Shown one piece after another: positions 60,845 through 64,000 of a stretch of DNA of 64,000 bases. Position numbers and translations under genes: made by a program. Numbering within the stretch: the first letter of the stretch is position 1; each line of letters opens with the position of its first letter. The stretch spans positions 9,909,972 to 9,973,971 of the forward strand of contig CM074179.1 of assembly GCA_037179385.1 (NCBI GenBank), written 5' to 3'. The DNA comes from Holothuria scabra. Lineage: Eukaryota > Echinodermata > Holothuroidea > Aspidochirotida > Holothuriidae. The notes under the pieces are model-generated. The model was not told where the DNA came from, ran no database searches, and saw only the letters and a program-made list of their open reading frames with translations.

Positions 60845-63800
60845 TATGTTTGTCAAATTCTTATTTGTGATAGCTTGTTTCAATTTTTTGGCGTCTCAAG
60901 CTTCTTCCTAATCGGGGTGTTCCTTATATTCAGTGGTAACAGCCAGTTGCAAGTAGAGATCACCAACTGAGAACAACATCACCTGAGAAAGGGTTCCGCT
61001 ACTATTTTCTCTTCCATTCACCTTCAAGTTATGTAAACATAAGTACTCACGCAACTGTAAGAAATATCAGTGACCCTTAGACCTCTCCCAATCTAACCCC
61101 ATTTAGCAGAGGTTGGCGAGGTACGTTTTTCTCTATATATACAAAAATTTAAAATATTTGACATAAATTCGAACTTAGTATTTTCAAGAAATGGGGAGGA
61201 GTGTTTCAGAAATTAAATTAATTTAATGTTGTAAATCGCCTTTATTGTAAGGTTATTACGAGTAACGCAGTGAAAATGTCCTCTTAGGTTTACAATCTAA
61301 GTATTCCTTTGTTGCATTTCTCGTATTTCGCTAAGTCATGGGTCATAATCGTTACAAGTACGTGATTGCTTGCATATGGTATGCTCGAAATGAACATAAG
61401 GTTTCAAGTCAAGTTAGCGACAACAGCACCCTCCACTCGGTGTCCAACCTCACCACAGGAACCTGCTGTTGAACGATTGACCGTTAACCTTTTTTAAAAA
61501 CAAAAGTTCATAACGAGAATATATGCAATCCTGTTTTAACGAAAAAGGAAAATTTTTCTCTTAGTAACATTTTCTTTTCCGTCGTAATTACAAGGTGCTC
61601 TTTTCGTTTCTGATATATATTTAAACAAAAGAGGAAGTAATCACATGTCCATCACATATGTAACAACGGTGTGTTTTTAATTTGGTAAACAAAGTTGGAA
61701 AATGATTTGTATGGCGTGCAACTGTGGAAGTTATTTTGGTTACTTCGAATTGTATTTGGGTCCGGTGAGCCATTATTACCATCGCTTGTTTGCCATTGTT
61801 TCTAAGAAAACGGCTATCGCGCGTTACCACTGAGATCTGGTGTTGATTATTTGACCTCGCCTATTACGATAAATGTTTGAAATCCGATTACTGTTAGAAA
61901 GAGAAAGTTTTTCTGGTGTTAATTTTTTCCTGCTCTGATATTATTACAGTATACCATTTCGTTTCTTGTTTAAAATTCAACAATATAAAACACTTACATG
62001 TAAGGGACATGCGTTACAACAGTATCTGATATCGAATATATTTCTTCAAAAAATTTTCAAATGGTTTTGATGGCGTGCACCTGTGCGGGTTTTTTTTTTT
62101 GTAAAACACTGCAGAATAAACATATTTATCATAAATTAACATAAACATATTTATCATAATTTCATATAAACCCATACAAATGATTTTTACTGTCCGTTCC
62201 GAAAATTCATCTTAAAATGGTCGCAAAGCGATATTGTTGCGATGTTACTTCTGAATTGTTGCCGGGTTGATATAAAAATATTAATTTGCACCGGGTGACA
62301 GGATTGGAATCAATAATACCAATAGGCGAAACATTAAAAACTATGTTTTCTTCATTGCTAGCAATAGTAAAATTGGGGTAGGCGGTGCACTCTCTGGCGT
62401 TACTTACTTTTACAGGGAGATGTTATGCCAGATAACAGCTCCCTTGTTTTAAGGTGCAACAAACTTAATCAGTTGCGGGCAGTCATTGGGGGTCTGGATT
62501 TAAATTTGTTTTACCTGTTTACTTACGTTTATTTTACCAAAAGCAATAGCAATTTAATCAGCTCGTTTCTTCCTTCAATGCAGTCTCGAAGTTTCTCCCT
62601 AATGCGCTTGTTCCTAAAAGTCAGCGGTAACAGTCAGCTTGCAAAAAGAGTCACCGGTTAAGGGACATGACATTATCTTTAAAATGGTAGGGATGCTTTT
62701 TTCTCTACCAATCGTTTTTAATTTAGGGAGCTACGGTGCTTTCATGGGGTCAAGCTAAAACTTTTAATATCTTGCTTTGTGCACCTTATAACTTATATTC
62801 AATATCTCCGATTTCAGATTTTAAAGGTTGGTACTGTGGTGTTTTCTATGTCTGGAATATTTTGTCTATGGCAATTCCGCCTAACCTTGATGAAAACGAT
62901 TACCCCTACCCCTCCCCAAGGATAATCCCCAAGAAAAACGAAAATACATGTCAGTAAGTTAGTTAAGTAAGCTGAACCTTCGTTGAATCGATTAAAGTCT
63001 GATTAAAGTCCACTATGGCTTCGATTTGACATGCCAAGAAAGTGTTTATTTTTTTAAATGTATTCAAATTCTTTTACCACTTCTGCAAGCCGTAGTTGAG
63101 AAATCTTGGAATCCCTGAGGAGCGGACTTGTACGGTAATCTTGGTAATGTTTTTAACCACAAGGACAGCACAACGATAGCAATAGTTTGATTTGTAACAA
63201 GATGTTAGGAACAAACATTCCACAGCGACTACGATTTCTGGTAATGTTTAGTGCAGGACTTTGACGCATTTCTTGTATTTTCGCTCAGTCATGGACCATA
63301 AGCGGTAAGCAAAGTACGTGCTCTCTGTTCACGCAAATGGTAGGCTATAGTAAACTCGGAATGAGCCGTTTCAAGACTCCAACACCATGCCCATAGTTCT
63401 CCTCCACTTTAGTCCTCACGTCACCACAGAAACTTGCTGTTAAATGATTGACCGTTCACCTTTTTTCAAATAAAAGTTAAATACGAAAATATATATATGC
63501 AATCCCGTCTTTACGAGAAAGCAATTTTTCCGGCGTAATATTTCGTTTCTGTCGTAATTGCGTAACGACGCACTTCGTTTCTGATATTTAATTAAACAAC
63601 AGCGGAATTACTTACAGGTCATTTTCCTTAATGAAGTTGGAAAGCAGGTCTGCAAGGTGAGAAAATGTGTAAGTTATTTTGATTACTTTCGATTTTAATT
63701 TTAGTCCGGAATGAGCCATTATTGAACCGCGACCATCTCTTTGTTTGTCATTGTTTCAAGGTGACACGGTTATCCCACGTTTCCACTGAGATCTGATTTT

Positions 63801-64000
63801 AGAACAAACACAGTGCCGCAACAGTCCCCATACTCCCCCCACACGGTACCCGACGTTACCACAGAAACTTGCTCTAAATGATTGACTGCTGACCTTTTCT
63901 GTAAAGAAAAGCTTTGTTAGGAGAAATATATGCATTACCGTTGTTACGAGAAAGTGGAAATTTTTCTAGACGTAATATTTCCTTTTTGGTCGTAACTGCA
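60845..64000. repeat. Diverged tandem duplication, about 1.7-2.0 kb unit
   Basis: Segment 60895-61030 resembles 62580-62680 ('agcggtaacagtcag', 'gagtcaccg'). Segment 61315-61640 resembles 63270-63600 ('cgctaagtcatgg', 'accacaggaacctgctgtt', 'gattgaccgttaacc', 'tcgtttctgatat'). A third partial copy occupies 63838-64000 and runs off the window. No exon recognised inside. Confidence 0.65.

Overview
The window looks like non-coding-rich genomic DNA from a marine invertebrate. It has spliced genes with GT-AG introns, long (TA)n and (CA)n microsatellites, dispersed MITE-like repeats, several non-LTR (LINE) fragments and many Penelope-like elements (PLEs). There are no prokaryotic operons, tRNA or rRNA genes, or CRISPR arrays. 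The mix of lectin genes, GIY-YIG PLEs and 'gtggcgtagctac'-type repeat ends would fit an echinoderm such as a sea cucumber, but that placement is inference from general familiarity, not a database match.

Host genes. I can support two, both small secreted C-type-lectin-like (CTLD) genes with the same three-exon plan (intron 1 phase 2, intron 2 phase 0). Lectin 1 is on the + strand (exons 16609-16724, 17436-17595, 29138-29359; 165 aa). Lectin 2 is on the - strand (exons 56638-56520, 54167-54011, 49278-49048; 168 aa). They converge tail to tail and are diverged paralogues. The 11.5-kb second intron of lectin 1 has absorbed PLEs and MITEs.

Layout. 1-8 kb: dispersed repeats, a LINE remnant, a 79-bp tandem repeat, and two adjacent arrays with the same 52-bp period; the second has a 312-bp (6 x 52) higher-order repeat. 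8-16 kb: 'gtggcgtagc' MITEs and a LINE reverse-transcriptase fragment. 16.6-29.4 kb: lectin 1, with PLE-derived DNA at 18.2-21.8 kb in its large intron. 30.6-35.7 kb: minus-strand LINE remnants (APE-type endonuclease, linker, reverse transcriptase). 35.8-48.7 kb: a train of PLE insertions, each separated by a (TA)n tract. 49-56.6 kb: lectin 2. 57-64 kb: Tc1/mariner-like MITEs and a diverged tandem duplication of about 2 kb.

The most interesting signal is in the PLEs. At least five families are present (A/B/C, D, E, F, G), all decayed by frameshifts. All but fragment A keep a hammerhead-ribozyme motif near the 3' end, a short distance before the (TA)n. In family F both copies carry G3 and C8 in place of the canonical C3 and G8, a compensatory swap of the catalytic-core base pair with every other core base conserved. 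Several insertions carry PLE tails at both ends pointing outward into (TA)n. Because (TA)n is its own reverse complement, priming of reverse transcription from both target strands would explain this.
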